A stretch of 64,000 bases of DNA from an uncultured Acidobacteriia bacterium (GTDB lineage: Bacteria > Acidobacteriota > Terriglobia > Bryobacterales > Bryobacteraceae), in assembly GCA_903929755.1 (NCBI GenBank), contig CAIYVZ010000160.1, forward strand, positions 1 to 64,000. The letters are read 5' to 3'. Position numbers and translations under genes: made by a program. This document shows, one piece after another, positions 41,414 to 51,026 of this stretch (positions are counted from its first letter, which is position 1; the number at the start of each line of letters is the position of its first letter). The notes beneath the pieces were generated by a model. That model was given only the letters and a program-made list of their open reading frames with translations, was not told the origin of the DNA and ran no database searches.

Positions 41414-41791
41414 ATGAAATTCCCCCTTCTTGCCGCCTTTGCCGCCGCGGCTTTGATGTTTGCCCAGACACCGCCCCTGAAGCGCACCATTGTCGCCCAG
41501 GCCGACGTGTCTGTTCCTAACCACGAAGCCGTCATCGCTTCGGTAGAACTCGCCGCCGGAGCCTTCGGTGGCCGCCATACCCATTTCGGCGAAGAGATCG
41601 CCTACATTATTGAGGGTGAACTCGAAGTCGAAATCGAAGGCAAACCCACCCAGAAGCTGAAGGCGGGTCAGGGCTTCATCATCCCCGCCGGAGCCGTCCA
41701 CAACCCCCACAACACCGGCACCACCACCGCCAAACTGGCGGCCGTCTTCTACGTGGAAAAGGGTAAGCCTCTCTCTACTCCCGCCAAGTAG
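41414..41791 (+). CDS. Exported cupin-domain protein
   Basis: A 125-residue protein with a signal peptide (MKFPLLAAFAAAALMFAQ) and a single cupin barrel. Metal ligands are in GGRHTHFGEEIAYIIEGELE (motif 1: HxH and Glu) and PAGAVHNPHNTG (motif 2 His). ATG 41414 is used; the frame also opens at TTG 41405. The gene is 9 bp upstream of a sugar isomerase/epimerase-type gene, so a small catabolic operon is likely. The substrate is unknown. Confidence 0.82.
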   Translation: MKFPLLAAFAAAALMFAQTPPLKRTIVAQADVSVPNHEAVIASVELAAGAFGGRHTHFGEEIAYIIEGELEVEIEGKPTQKLKAGQGFIIPAGAVHNPHNTGTTTAKLAAVFYVEKGKPLSTPAK

Positions 41792-41800
41792 GCACAAATC

Positions 41801-42727
41801 ATGAATCGCAGAACCTTCACCACCACCGTCGCACTCGGGGCGGCCTCGCTGCCCCTGTTCGGCAAGAATCGCAAAATCGAGATCGGGCACACGGGTCTTA
41901 CCTGGATTCCCCTGGGTGGCCAAATGGTCCCGCCGCCGCCCGTCAACGCTATCGTTGACCCTCAGTACGTCAAGGCCGCCATCCGGGATATCGCCGGCCT
42001 CGGTTTCCGCGGCATTGAGCTCTTTGGCAATCAGCTTGAGGCCATGGAAGCGGAGGGCGGCATCGGCAAGCACCTGGAAATGCACAAGCTGCCGCTCATC
42101 TCCGCCTATTGCGGTTGCAATCTTACGGATCCCGCGCAGCGCAAAGACTCCATCGCCAAGACCCTCGGCTGGGCGAAACTCGTGAAGCAGTATGGCGGCA
42201 AAGTCATCGTCGTCGGCCCCAACGGCGTGAAGCGCGAAACTTACAAATTCGCCGAACACAAGGCCGATATTGTCGCTACCCTCAACGAACTCGGGCATCA
42301 GCTCCAGGATCTCGGCTTGACCGCCGTCCTCCACCAACACACCGGCACCTGCATCGAATCGAAGGATGAGACCTACGACATCCTGCATTCTGTCGATACC
42401 AAGGTGATGAAGTTCGGCCCCGATATCGGCCAGCTGCAGAAGGGCGGGGTAGACCCCGTTCAGGTTGTGAAGGACTTCCTCCCCATCATTCACCACATGC
42501 ACCTGAAGGACTACAACGGAGGCGATAAATTCCTCGGCTACTGTCCTCTCGGTGACGGTAAAGTGGAACTCGCCAAAATCCTCGACCTCATGGAAGGCCG
42601 CAAACTCGAGGGTCGCGTGATGGTGGAACTCGATTCCCCGCCACCCCAGCCCATCCCCGCCCTTGACACAGCCAAAACCGCCAAAGCCTGGCTCCAGAAA
42701 CAGGGCGTGAAGTTCGGTAAAGCCTAA
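41801..42727 (+). CDS. Tat-exported sugar phosphate isomerase/epimerase-like TIM barrel
   Basis: A 308-residue AP-endonuclease/xylose-isomerase-like protein with an N-terminal Tat-type signal (MNRRTFTTTVALGAASLP). It starts with the GHTGLTWIP strand, then GFRGIELFGNQ, TAVLHQHTGT, KFGPDIGQLQKGG and HHMHLKDYNGG, which carry the metal-binding His, Asp and Glu. Such exported isomerases are common in acidobacteria and planctomycetes. It overlaps the 3' end of the redoxin gene by 4 nt on the opposite strand. Confidence 0.85.
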   Translation: MNRRTFTTTVALGAASLPLFGKNRKIEIGHTGLTWIPLGGQMVPPPPVNAIVDPQYVKAAIRDIAGLGFRGIELFGNQLEAMEAEGGIGKHLEMHKLPLISAYCGCNLTDPAQRKDSIAKTLGWAKLVKQYGGKVIVVGPNGVKRETYKFAEHKADIVATLNELGHQLQDLGLTAVLHQHTGTCIESKDETYDILHSVDTKVMKFGPDIGQLQKGGVDPVQVVKDFLPIIHHMHLKDYNGGDKFLGYCPLGDGKVELAKILDLMEGRKLEGRVMVELDSPPPQPIPALDTAKTAKAWLQKQGVKFGKA

Positions 42728-43221
42728 GGCTTCCGCAGCAGCAGATCCAGTTTGTGCCGGATACTCCCGTCGGGGTCCTGGAACAGCATGTCATCTCCCA
42801 GATGCTTGCTCTCCAGGACCCCGCGCTTATTTACGAACGCCACAATCGGCACAAAGTAACCCTGCTCCAGCGGTTGCGCCAGCCACTGCATCACCGTCGC
42901 CTCGTCGGAGTACCCCAAAGGGTAGCCTTTCACAAATTGGCTTCGAAATTTCTCCAGACCCTGCTTCGCTTCTTTATCAAAAACGGCGGCGATCACCTGC
43001 ACGCCCTTCGGCCCGTACTCCGCCTGGTACATGCTGAGCTGCTTTGCGAAGGCCTGGCAATGCGAGCAGCCCGTATTCAGGAAAGCCACCACCACCACCT
43101 TGCCCCGGTACTGGCTGAGCTTCACATCCGGCCCGCTGGCCATATGAAACGCGAAGTCCGGCGAAGCCTTCTGGGCGAAGGCCAGGCTGGTTGTAAAAAT
43201 TGCCGCGATAAGCCACTTCAT
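42724..43221 (-). CDS. Exported thioredoxin-like redoxin (AhpC/TSA/TlpA type)
   Basis: A 165-residue protein with a signal peptide (MKWLIAAIFTTSLAFAQ) and a thioredoxin fold. The redox motif is FLNTGCSHCQAFAKQL (CxxC), with the cis-proline region in YFVPIVAFVNKRG. It may reduce or repair disulfides in the periplasm. An oxidoreductase partner is not obvious nearby. The stop is shared convergently with the sugar isomerase gene. Confidence 0.85.
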   Translation of the reverse strand: MKWLIAAIFTTSLAFAQKASPDFAFHMASGPDVKLSQYRGKVVVVAFLNTGCSHCQAFAKQLSMYQAEYGPKGVQVIAAVFDKEAKQGLEKFRSQFVKGYPLGYSDEATVMQWLAQPLEQGYFVPIVAFVNKRGVLESKHLGDDMLFQDPDGSIRHKLDLLLRKP

Positions 43222-43231
43222 GGCTCTTATA

Positions 43232-43678
43232 TTACGGTGTCAGAACCTTCGCACGGACCGGCCCCCCCGCTTTATCCTGCCGGTACTTCGCTAGCCGTGC
43301 CGCAGACTTCGCCTTGGCCTCTTCGGAAACCTCAATATGATTCTGCACCGCCACTGCCCCGCTCAGCTTGGCCAGTCGTGTCGCCACTCCCTTGTGCTGA
43401 ATAACGTTCGTCTTGCCGTCCAGCGTAGCCACGCCATCCTTCACGCTGACGGTGAACTTCTCTTTCCCCACCAGAGTCATCTTGGAACGCGCAAACCGCG
43501 CCCGGATATTGCGCTCAATCTGGGCATCGGAAAGGCCACGGTGGGCCGGAGCGGCTAATGCAGCTGGTGCTGCTGTAACTTTCGGTGCGGCGGTCCCGTT
43601 GGTGGGCACCGTCGCCGCCTGGCTTGATCCCGCAATCGCGGCCATCAAAAAAACCAGCGCGAACAAGTAGTTCGTCAC
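43232..43678 (-). CDS. Exported BON-domain protein
   Basis: A 148-residue protein with signal peptide (MTNYLFALVFLMAAIAGSSQ), an alanine/proline-rich linker and one BON domain (SDAQIERNIRARFARSKM, then VSVKDGVATLDGKTNV). BON domains bind phospholipid membranes and often maintain the envelope. The start is GTG 43678. It ends 10 bp upstream of the redoxin gene, so the two may be in one transcript. Confidence 0.85.
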   Translation of the reverse strand: MTNYLFALVFLMAAIAGSSQAATVPTNGTAAPKVTAAPAALAAPAHRGLSDAQIERNIRARFARSKMTLVGKEKFTVSVKDGVATLDGKTNVIQHKGVATRLAKLSGAVAVQNHIEVSEEAKAKSAARLAKYRQDKAGGPVRAKVLTP

Positions 43679-43749
43679 GATACTCCGAGACTACTACTGT
43701 CCGCGCTGGTTGTCTGTACCTCCTTTTTCGGAGGTGGTATATGCTGCCG

Positions 43750-45420
43750 CTACTGCTGAGAAACGATCCCTTTGGTTTCGTCGATCGTCACCAGCTTGTT
43801 TGCCGCAATGTTCTTGAAGCTCTGCTTCGTGCCGCTCGGCCACTCCACCGAGATGCTCGTCACCGAGGTATCCTTGCCCAGGCCGAAGGTCAGCGCCAAA
43901 TCGCTCTGCGACGCATAGCTGGAACCGCTGCGGACAGCGCTCCACTGTTTCCCACCGGCCGATTCAATCCGAACCACCGCGCCAATGCCATCGCGGTTGG
44001 ATTTCGTCCCCACCGTCTTCACGCAAAGCCAATGGTTCTTGTTCCCGCCGTCATTGCGGAACAACCGCGCCGGACCGGCGTTGTTGGTGAACAGAACGTC
44101 CAGATCGCCATCATGATCGATGTCGGCGTAGATGGCGCCACGGGCGACCATCGGTGTCTGGAAAGTCGGGCCCATCTTTGCCGAGACGTTCTCGAACTTC
44201 TTGGCACCCAGGTTGCGGAACAGGAGTGGCGGTTCACGGTACTTGATCTTCGGCTGTACGCGGCCAATTTCCTCTTCGATGTGGCCGTTCGCTGTCAGGA
44301 TGTCGGGGTAACCATCCAGGTCATAGTCGAAGAAGAACACGCCGAAAGCGAGGTACAGCAGGCTGTCGCGGCCAATCGTTGAAAGCGGAGCCTCGTCCAC
44401 GAAAAGGCCGTTGCCTTCGTTGTGATACAGGCCCAGCATCTGGTTGGAGAAGTTGCCGATCAGCAGGTGCGCCCGACCGGTGCGGTCATAGTCGGCCCAG
44501 TCGGTACCCATCGCGCCGCGCGCCACGCCATCTTCGCCGTAAGCCACGCCGGCGGACATGCCGGTTTCAGTGAAAGTGCCGTTCTTATTGTTGTGATACA
44601 GCTTGTTGGGCTGCGTGTCGTTCGAGACGAACAGATCCGGCCAGCCGTCGGCGTCGAAATCGATCACCGTGATGCCCAGGCTCTTGCTGGTGACATCGCC
44701 CACGCCGGCCTTTACGGAGACGTCTTCAAACTTGCCCCCGCCCAGGTTGTGATACAGCTTGCTCCGCGTACCTTTGTAGGATTCCGGAGTGCAGTAAGAC
44801 TTGGCAGCGCCGTCAAGAGAGCACCAGATATCGCCCTTCTGCGTCCACTGAACGTAGTTGGCGACGAAGAGGTCCAGCTTGCCGTCTCTGTCGTAATCGA
44901 ACCAGGCGGCCGAGGTGGCGAAGTTGGCATTATCAATGCCCGAACCCTTGGTAATGTCCTTGAACTTGCCGTTGCCTTCGTTGTGGAACAGGCGGTCGCC
45001 TTCGAGCGCGGTGATGTAGACATCGTCCCGGCCGTCGTTGTCATAATCGGCTACAGCGACGCCGATCCCGTACATTTCCACGTCCAGGCCACTGCCTGCC
45101 GTCACGTCGGTAAACGTGCCGTTCTTGTTATTCCGGTACAGAGCACTGATGCTCTTGCGGCCCTTCGGCGTCCAGTCCTTGCTGTTGATGAGGAGGATGT
45201 CCTGCCAGCCATCGCCGTCGAAATCGAAGAACGCCGCGCCCGCGCCCAGCGTTTCGGGCAGGTACTTCTTGCCCGACTTGCCTGCGTTGTGCACGAACTT
45301 AATCCCGGCCGGACCCGTGATTTCGGTTAACTTAACATCCGTTGCAACAGGCGCGACGACGGGCGAGGCAGCTACAGCCACCATCACCACTACGGCAGCG
45401 CCAATAAAGATCCTTCTCAC
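43750..45420 (-). CDS. CRTAC1-like protein (FG-GAP/VCBS propeller with ASPIC/UnbV domain), leftward
   Basis: A 556-residue exported protein. After a signal peptide, FG-GAP/VCBS repeats follow with calcium-binding motifs such as FFDFDGDGWQDILLIN, VADYDNDGRDDVYITAL and FDADGWPDLFVSNDTQ, which form a seven-bladed propeller. The C-terminal ASPIC/UnbV domain has GTKSNRDGIGAVVRI and VEWPSGTKQSFKNI. The biochemical role of this family is unknown; binding or display at the cell surface is plausible. GTG 45420 overlaps the cytochrome gene's stop by 4 nt, so they are co-expressed. Confidence 0.9.
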   Translation of the reverse strand: MRRIFIGAAVVVMVAVAASPVVAPVATDVKLTEITGPAGIKFVHNAGKSGKKYLPETLGAGAAFFDFDGDGWQDILLINSKDWTPKGRKSISALYRNNKNGTFTDVTAGSGLDVEMYGIGVAVADYDNDGRDDVYITALEGDRLFHNEGNGKFKDITKGSGIDNANFATSAAWFDYDRDGKLDLFVANYVQWTQKGDIWCSLDGAAKSYCTPESYKGTRSKLYHNLGGGKFEDVSVKAGVGDVTSKSLGITVIDFDADGWPDLFVSNDTQPNKLYHNNKNGTFTETGMSAGVAYGEDGVARGAMGTDWADYDRTGRAHLLIGNFSNQMLGLYHNEGNGLFVDEAPLSTIGRDSLLYLAFGVFFFDYDLDGYPDILTANGHIEEEIGRVQPKIKYREPPLLFRNLGAKKFENVSAKMGPTFQTPMVARGAIYADIDHDGDLDVLFTNNAGPARLFRNDGGNKNHWLCVKTVGTKSNRDGIGAVVRIESAGGKQWSAVRSGSSYASQSDLALTFGLGKDTSVTSISVEWPSGTKQSFKNIAANKLVTIDETKGIVSQQ

Positions 45421-48320
45421 TCGCTTCCTCCATTGGTAGAGCTCTTCACTACTGCCTTCGCCACCGCTTTTACTGCTGGCGGGGGCGTGGCCTTCTTCGC
45501 CACCACTTCCTTCGGCTTGGCTTTCGGCGACAGGTCCACGCTTTCGTGATCGTGAATCACCTGCCGCTCATTGTTTTCTTCCGGGCTGGCCAGACGCCGC
45601 TTGCCCGTCAGGGCCTGCGACGATTCCTCGGCCTTAAACCGCCGGAACAGCGTCTCTTCCCGCACTGCCGCATCTTTATCGCCCAAGCCACGGTACGCCA
45701 GCATCGCCGTATAGTGCATCTGCAGGTCTTCCGGATCGACTGCGTTCACCAGTTTCAGCGCCTCAATCGATTCCTTATACTTCCTTTGCAGGAAGAGGAT
45801 TCGGCCCACCTGGTTCTGCACCACACGATCACGCGGGTACTTGCCCGTTGCCACTGCCAGAGATTTCAGTGCGGCATCATAATCGCCGTCCGCCTTCTCC
45901 ACCAGTGCCTTGAAATAGTATGTGCGTCCCAGGCTCGCGTCCGTTGCAAGCGCCTTCTGAATAAAAGGTTTCGCCGCGTCGGTCTCACCTTCCTGCACCA
46001 GCGCGCGAGCCACGTTCAGCCAGCCATCGGCGTAACCCGGTTCCGCTTCAGTCACCTTCGTGAACGCGTATTCCGCACCCTTCAGGTCGCCCTGCAGCAG
46101 CATCCCGATGCCCCAGTCGTTCCAGCGTTCGCGGTCCGCCTTGGTGGCCACCTGATTCCACTGCGTTTCCTTCGGGTCGTTCGTCAGCCCGATCTGCGTC
46201 GTCGACTCCGCCAGAACGGTGATCGGCAGATCCGGAATCCGGTCCTTGATTTCACCCGATACATTTGCCGGGATGTTCTTCGCGTCGAAGCTGTACTCCA
46301 TGCTGTTGAAGTGCTTGTTCATCAGCGCCGGATCCTGCCCCGGCTTCGGCTCGCCCGCGTACGCAAACTTCGTGTAGTAACGGGTAAACTTCCGGTAGTT
46401 CAGCTTGGCCGACAGCGTCAGTGGCCCCTTTGCATCCTTTGGAATCCGCAGCAGGAAGTGTGACGTATCCGCCGCGCCCGGGCCAATCTGGCGAACATAA
46501 AGCACCGATCGCGCCTGCCAGGCATTGCGCTTATTGATCGGATTGCCCTCCGCATCAATCTGGTACGCCTTGAAGAAGTGCGCGCCGGTCTCCACATCGC
46601 CCTTGCCCTCATCTTCCACCTGGCCGCTCCAGTAGATCACCTTGCCGGTCGCGTCCTTTGCCTGCATCTCGACCCAGATATCGAACGAATCGAGCGTGCC
46701 GCCGGGGAACGCGTGACCAATCTTGCGCGTTCGGGTCACCACGTCAATTCGCGCAGTCGACCCAGGCGTCAGCTTCAGATTCGACTTGTTCAGCGGAGCC
46801 GAAACCTTGCCCACTTCGCGAATGAACACGTCACCCGCCTGGTCGCTTTCTTCACCCGCCTGAATGCTCGACATCAGCTGCGGACCCTTCGCCTCGCGGC
46901 GGATCATCTTCGTCCCGCCCTTCTTGTCGTCAACCGGAGAGGCCGAGAAGATGTCCATCGTGATCCAGCCCGACGTCAGGAACTTCTTCGTCAAAGCCAG
47001 CTGGACCGCATCTTTATTCACAGTCGAAAGCGCCGTGTTTGCCGCTATGAACCGGTGCGAGTGGATCTTGCCGTCTTTGTGCCCCGGCTCGCGGGAATCT
47101 TCCAGCGGCATGTGGCAATCGCCGCAGGTGGACGTCTTCGGCGGGTAGTAGAACGACCGCGCACCCTGACCGGACACGCCCGAAGCCTGCCAGTTGTCAT
47201 AGTCGTTAAAGCCACGGAACCAGCGATAGTTATTCACCGGAACGTCAAGGTGTACTTTGTGGCACGCCGAGCAGAATTCCGATGTCTGGGCCGTCATGAA
47301 GGGCTTGATGAACGTCTTCCGGTGCGGTTCCGGGTTCAGATTCACCAGGAAGTGGTTCATCGCGCGGATGTACTTGTTCTTGCTGCTCATGTACTCGTGC
47401 AGCGCCGGGTATTCCATAGTGAAGCCCGCATTACCCATCGTGCTGTCCACTTTTGAAATCGCATGGCACGAGGTGCACGCCAGGCCAGCCTGCGCTTCAG
47501 GAGTGTCGATCTGCGGCTTAATCGGCTTTTCGAACCGGCCATTAAAGAAGACTGCGTGATCGTGGCAGCCCGCGCACCACTTGCTGGCCTGCGGACCCTG
47601 CACATCCTGCATGTACTCGATCGCCTTACGGTAGAACTGGTTATTAAACGAGCCGAAGTGGTGAGACGAGCTCTTCCATTCGTCGTAAGCCGCCTTGTGG
47701 CAGTCGCCGCAGGCCTCGGAATCCATAAAAAAGTTCGAGGGGATAATGCCCTTCACGTTCGTCTGCGCCGAGGAGGGGAAGAACGGGGTGGTTGGCCCGC
47801 CGCCTTCTTCCTTCATCGTGGTTGGTACCACCAGGGGGTTCTTGATCCGGTCGTCCGGATTCGGGAATGCCTTGCGATAGCCCATGCCTGCCAGGGGCAG
47901 CCCGATGAGCGCGATCAGGGCGTAGCTGAAGGCTTTCTTAAACTGAAGCCAGCCGCCGCCTTTTTCCGAGGCCTGTTTCCACACAAACGGAATCAGGGCC
48001 AGTACGGAAAGTCCCGCAACGGCGATGTGCGCCAGCAGAATATTGCGATTCTCGTTGAGATTGCCCTTGTAGACGATGGCAAGGCCAATCGCCATTGCCG
48101 CGGTGTACAGCGCGAGCGGTATCTTCGCTCCCTGCGTCACTTCCCGCCGGTGATTCGCCGCCAGCAGCAGCGCCAACAGAAGCAGAACGCCCACAACCAA
48201 ATGGAGCAGGACGTTGCCCATGTAAAACACGGTCGCGGATGGAAATGCGGCAAGGTAGCCGGAGTTAACCACCAGGCCGATGAAGAGTGCGGGAACCCCG
48301 ATTTGCAGTAGTCGTTTCAT
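45417..48320 (-). CDS. Membrane-anchored pentaheme c-type cytochrome with TPR domain
   Basis: A 967-residue protein. The first ~150 residues have about five membrane helices. The central domain has five CxxCH heme sites: CGDCHKAAYDEWK, CAGCHDHAVFF, CTSCHAISK, CSACHKVHLD and CGDCHMPLED. The last ~230 residues are TPR repeats (GMLLQGDLKGAEYAFTKVTE, then NVARALVQEGETDAAKPFIQ). It may carry electrons between membrane and periplasm and recruit partners by TPR. It is co-transcribed with a CRTAC1-like gene and faces the CRTAC1/ketosynthase operon across 345 bp, suggesting linked function. Confidence 0.9.
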   Translation of the reverse strand: MKRLLQIGVPALFIGLVVNSGYLAAFPSATVFYMGNVLLHLVVGVLLLLALLLAANHRREVTQGAKIPLALYTAAMAIGLAIVYKGNLNENRNILLAHIAVAGLSVLALIPFVWKQASEKGGGWLQFKKAFSYALIALIGLPLAGMGYRKAFPNPDDRIKNPLVVPTTMKEEGGGPTTPFFPSSAQTNVKGIIPSNFFMDSEACGDCHKAAYDEWKSSSHHFGSFNNQFYRKAIEYMQDVQGPQASKWCAGCHDHAVFFNGRFEKPIKPQIDTPEAQAGLACTSCHAISKVDSTMGNAGFTMEYPALHEYMSSKNKYIRAMNHFLVNLNPEPHRKTFIKPFMTAQTSEFCSACHKVHLDVPVNNYRWFRGFNDYDNWQASGVSGQGARSFYYPPKTSTCGDCHMPLEDSREPGHKDGKIHSHRFIAANTALSTVNKDAVQLALTKKFLTSGWITMDIFSASPVDDKKGGTKMIRREAKGPQLMSSIQAGEESDQAGDVFIREVGKVSAPLNKSNLKLTPGSTARIDVVTRTRKIGHAFPGGTLDSFDIWVEMQAKDATGKVIYWSGQVEDEGKGDVETGAHFFKAYQIDAEGNPINKRNAWQARSVLYVRQIGPGAADTSHFLLRIPKDAKGPLTLSAKLNYRKFTRYYTKFAYAGEPKPGQDPALMNKHFNSMEYSFDAKNIPANVSGEIKDRIPDLPITVLAESTTQIGLTNDPKETQWNQVATKADRERWNDWGIGMLLQGDLKGAEYAFTKVTEAEPGYADGWLNVARALVQEGETDAAKPFIQKALATDASLGRTYYFKALVEKADGDYDAALKSLAVATGKYPRDRVVQNQVGRILFLQRKYKESIEALKLVNAVDPEDLQMHYTAMLAYRGLGDKDAAVREETLFRRFKAEESSQALTGKRRLASPEENNERQVIHDHESVDLSPKAKPKEVVAKKATPPPAVKAVAKAVVKSSTNGGSE

Positions 48321-48665
48321 TTGCTTTCACCCAGTATCACCCTCTCCCCGCATGAATCCGGGACAAGGGTCGAGATACATCATCATGAACGGCGCGCTAC
48401 AGTGGAGCAATAATAGAAACACATTAGGGGGCGCAAGTGACGGTGTGTGCGGATTGACCTCCACGTTGAGGCGGATACATCAAAAAAATGCAGCCCGGCA
48501 CGAAACGAACGGGCACCATTACGCACCAAGTGCTGTACAATGGCGGGCTAGTATCATCGTAGTGGTATGGCCTCGAAGCCAGAGGAAATGTCTCGTCAAC
48601 GTTGTAGTCAAATTGTAATTATTTCTGTCTTGTGTCGTACTTTTTTGGAGGCTTCGGAGTAAACA
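48321..48665. promoter_or_regulatory. 345-bp divergent promoter region between the cytochrome and the CRTAC1 operon
   Basis: No gene is seen. A possible rightward promoter is TTGACC (48456-48461) with TACATC (48478-48483), 16 bp apart, a weak match. A ribosome site, CGGAGTAAACA, precedes the ATG at 48666. The length is enough for shared control of both operons. No clear palindrome or riboswitch is recognised. Confidence 0.45.
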
Positions 48666-51026
48666 ATGTCCAGGGGAATCAAACGGCTTTTAATTGGGTT
48701 GGTGGTGTTCGCATTGGGCACCGTCGCGTCGTTCGCGTGGATTCAGTCCACCGGTCACCGATTTTTTGACAACGGCAAAGACGTGAAGGAGGCGCTGGTT
48801 TCGCTGGGTTTCACCCTCCGCTCCAAAGATTTCAACTCAGCCTCCGGGTTCTATGCCGCGGACTACAAGGGGACTGCGCTGGGCCTGAATTCCCGCAAGC
48901 TCTCCGAGGACAAAGACGGCGTTCACCGTCTGCTCCAGGCATCGGATGGCTCAGCCGCCGACCAGAAAGCGGCCGTTGATGAATGGCGCACCTACCTCGA
49001 TTCCTTCGATTCCGTTGAAAGCGTCTCCCTTTACGTAAACAAACTGGAAAAATGGCAGTCGCGCGACGATCTCGCCGCCCGTGTCCGCTTCGAAGTTCTC
49101 GCTACGCCGAAAGGCGCCAAGTACGCCGGCATCGACCGGGGCTACCTGCAGATGACTTTCAAAGAGGGTGGCACTCACGCCGTTCAGATCACTTCCGCCT
49201 CTCTGATCGAGGGCGACCGCTATATTTCCGACACCCCCCAGTTCCACGACGTCGCCGCCGAAGTCGGTGTCGATTTCCAGAATCAGTACTACCCCGAATT
49301 CCTGAAGCAGAAGCTTAAGTTTGCCATGATCCGTTACGGTCCAGCCGGCATCACCACCGCCGACTACGACAACGACGGGTTCTACGATCTGATGATTCCC
49401 GACGGCGTTGAGACGAAGCTCTTCCACAATCTGGGCAGCGGAAAATTTGAAGATGTCACCGCTAAAGCGGGACTCTCCGGGCTCGACGGCGTCGGCGTCG
49501 TCCTGTTTGCCGATTACGACAATGATGGCTACAAGGATCTCTTCGTCAGCCGCACCTTTAAGCCCAACCAGCTCTTCCACAACAATCACGACGGCACTTT
49601 CACTGACGTGACGGCCAAGTCGGGAATCGCCGAAGACTGCTGCACCACCGTGGCTTCCTGGGCTGATTACGACAACGACGGCTACCTCGATCTCTACGTG
49701 GGCCGCTACCTTGATCCTCGCAACGACATTCCCACCACTTTTTATGCCCGCAATGGCCTGCCGAATCAGCTGTACCACAACAATCACGACGGCACTTTCA
49801 CGAACGTCACGGTAAAAGCCGGCGTCGGCGAAGTTGGCCTCTGTCTGGGCACGGTCTTCGGCGACTACAACGACGATGGCTTCCCCGATATCTATGTTGT
49901 GAATGACTTCGGTCGCAAGACGCTCTACAAGAACAACGGCGACGGGACATTTGAAGATGTCACCGTTAAAGCCGGCGCTCTGGCCTATGGCGCCGGCATG
50001 AGCGCCAGCATGTCGGATTACGACAACGACGGCAAGCTGGATATCTACAGCACCAACATTCGCTCCGAAGAAGCCTGGTACGCCGAATGGCCCACGGTTA
50101 TGCGCTACATGGCCAACACCTGGCAACAGGGTGTTTGGGTCACCGATATGCCGCTCTACATGCAGGTGCTGCGGCAGTCCGGCCTGAAATTCGTGGAAGT
50201 GTTCCAGCAGATGGCCTCCGGCAACGTCTTGTTGCGGAACCGGGGCGATGGAACCTTTGAAGACACCAGCGCGAAGGCGAACGCCAACCCTCCCGGCTGG
50301 TTCTGGGGCGCGAGCTTTGAAGATCTTGACAACGACGGCTGGAAAGACATCTACGCCGCCGATGGTTGGGTCTACAACGACAAAGACACCGAAATCGAAC
50401 TCAGCTTCCTGAACAATGTTGTCAGCGAACAGAAGCTCTACAAGACCGGCATTTTCTTCGACCCCAAACACTTCGGGAAGATTTCCTGGCATGGCTGGGA
50501 GCGCAATCGGCATATGCGGAACCGGGGCGACGGAACCTTTGAAGAAATCGGCCGGGCGACCGGCAGCGATCTTCTGCTGAATTCCCGCGGCGTGGCAGCT
50601 GCCGATTTCTGGAATCGCGGCGTGGTGGATATCGCTGTCTCAGCTTCTACAAATAAGCACGCACTTTTGCGCAATGAACTACAGAGTGGCCGTCATTGGC
50701 TGCAGGTGGAGCTCGTCGGTACCAAGAGCAACCGCGATGCAGTCGGCGCACGCGTCACGCTGAAGATCAAAGGGAAACTCCAGATGCGCGAAGTGGTTTT
50801 GGGTGATGGATACGGTAGTCAGAACTCGCTGCGCCAGCACTTTGGGCTGGGTGCGGATGAAGTTGTGGATGAGGTCATTGTGAAATGGCCGGCGTCAAAG
50901 ATTGTCCAGAACTTCAAGGCTGTCAAGGGCGACCGCATCATCCAGATCACTGAAGGCGATGCCAATATCGCCGAAAAGCACTACTTAGCCCCGGTTGCGG
51001 ACAAAGTGAAGGTGGGAAAGAAATGA
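48666..51026 (+). CDS. CRTAC1-like protein with N-terminal accessory domain
   Basis: A 786-residue exported or anchored protein, first in the rightward operon. A signal anchor (LLIGLVVFALGTVASFAWI) precedes a ~150-residue alpha/beta domain unlike the other copies. Then come FG-GAP/VCBS repeats (TADYDNDGFYDLMIPDGVET, FADYDNDGYKDLFVSRTFKP, GDYNDDGFPDIYVVND) and a C-terminal ASPIC/UnbV domain (GTKSNRDAVGARVTL, VKWPASKIVQNF). The many DxDxDG loops should bind calcium. It overlaps the next gene by 4 nt. The ligand is unknown. Confidence 0.9.
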   Translation: MSRGIKRLLIGLVVFALGTVASFAWIQSTGHRFFDNGKDVKEALVSLGFTLRSKDFNSASGFYAADYKGTALGLNSRKLSEDKDGVHRLLQASDGSAADQKAAVDEWRTYLDSFDSVESVSLYVNKLEKWQSRDDLAARVRFEVLATPKGAKYAGIDRGYLQMTFKEGGTHAVQITSASLIEGDRYISDTPQFHDVAAEVGVDFQNQYYPEFLKQKLKFAMIRYGPAGITTADYDNDGFYDLMIPDGVETKLFHNLGSGKFEDVTAKAGLSGLDGVGVVLFADYDNDGYKDLFVSRTFKPNQLFHNNHDGTFTDVTAKSGIAEDCCTTVASWADYDNDGYLDLYVGRYLDPRNDIPTTFYARNGLPNQLYHNNHDGTFTNVTVKAGVGEVGLCLGTVFGDYNDDGFPDIYVVNDFGRKTLYKNNGDGTFEDVTVKAGALAYGAGMSASMSDYDNDGKLDIYSTNIRSEEAWYAEWPTVMRYMANTWQQGVWVTDMPLYMQVLRQSGLKFVEVFQQMASGNVLLRNRGDGTFEDTSAKANANPPGWFWGASFEDLDNDGWKDIYAADGWVYNDKDTEIELSFLNNVVSEQKLYKTGIFFDPKHFGKISWHGWERNRHMRNRGDGTFEEIGRATGSDLLLNSRGVAAADFWNRGVVDIAVSASTNKHALLRNELQSGRHWLQVELVGTKSNRDAVGARVTLKIKGKLQMREVVLGDGYGSQNSLRQHFGLGADEVVDEVIVKWPASKIVQNFKAVKGDRIIQITEGDANIAEKHYLAPVADKVKVGKK

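Noticed and set aside
43718-43735. ACCTCC-TTTTTC-GGAGGT hairpin between the BON and CRTAC1 genes
   Set aside because: No T run after the stem on the strand that would need it; it may be chance, so it is not called a terminator.
45546-48311. Plus-strand frames of about 280-305 codons opposite the cytochrome gene
   Set aside because: Arg-rich shadows of a gene with five CxxCH motifs.
48951-50513. 520-codon minus-strand frame opposite a CRTAC1 gene
   Set aside because: Produced by the repeated DYDNDG codons on the sense strand; no family features.
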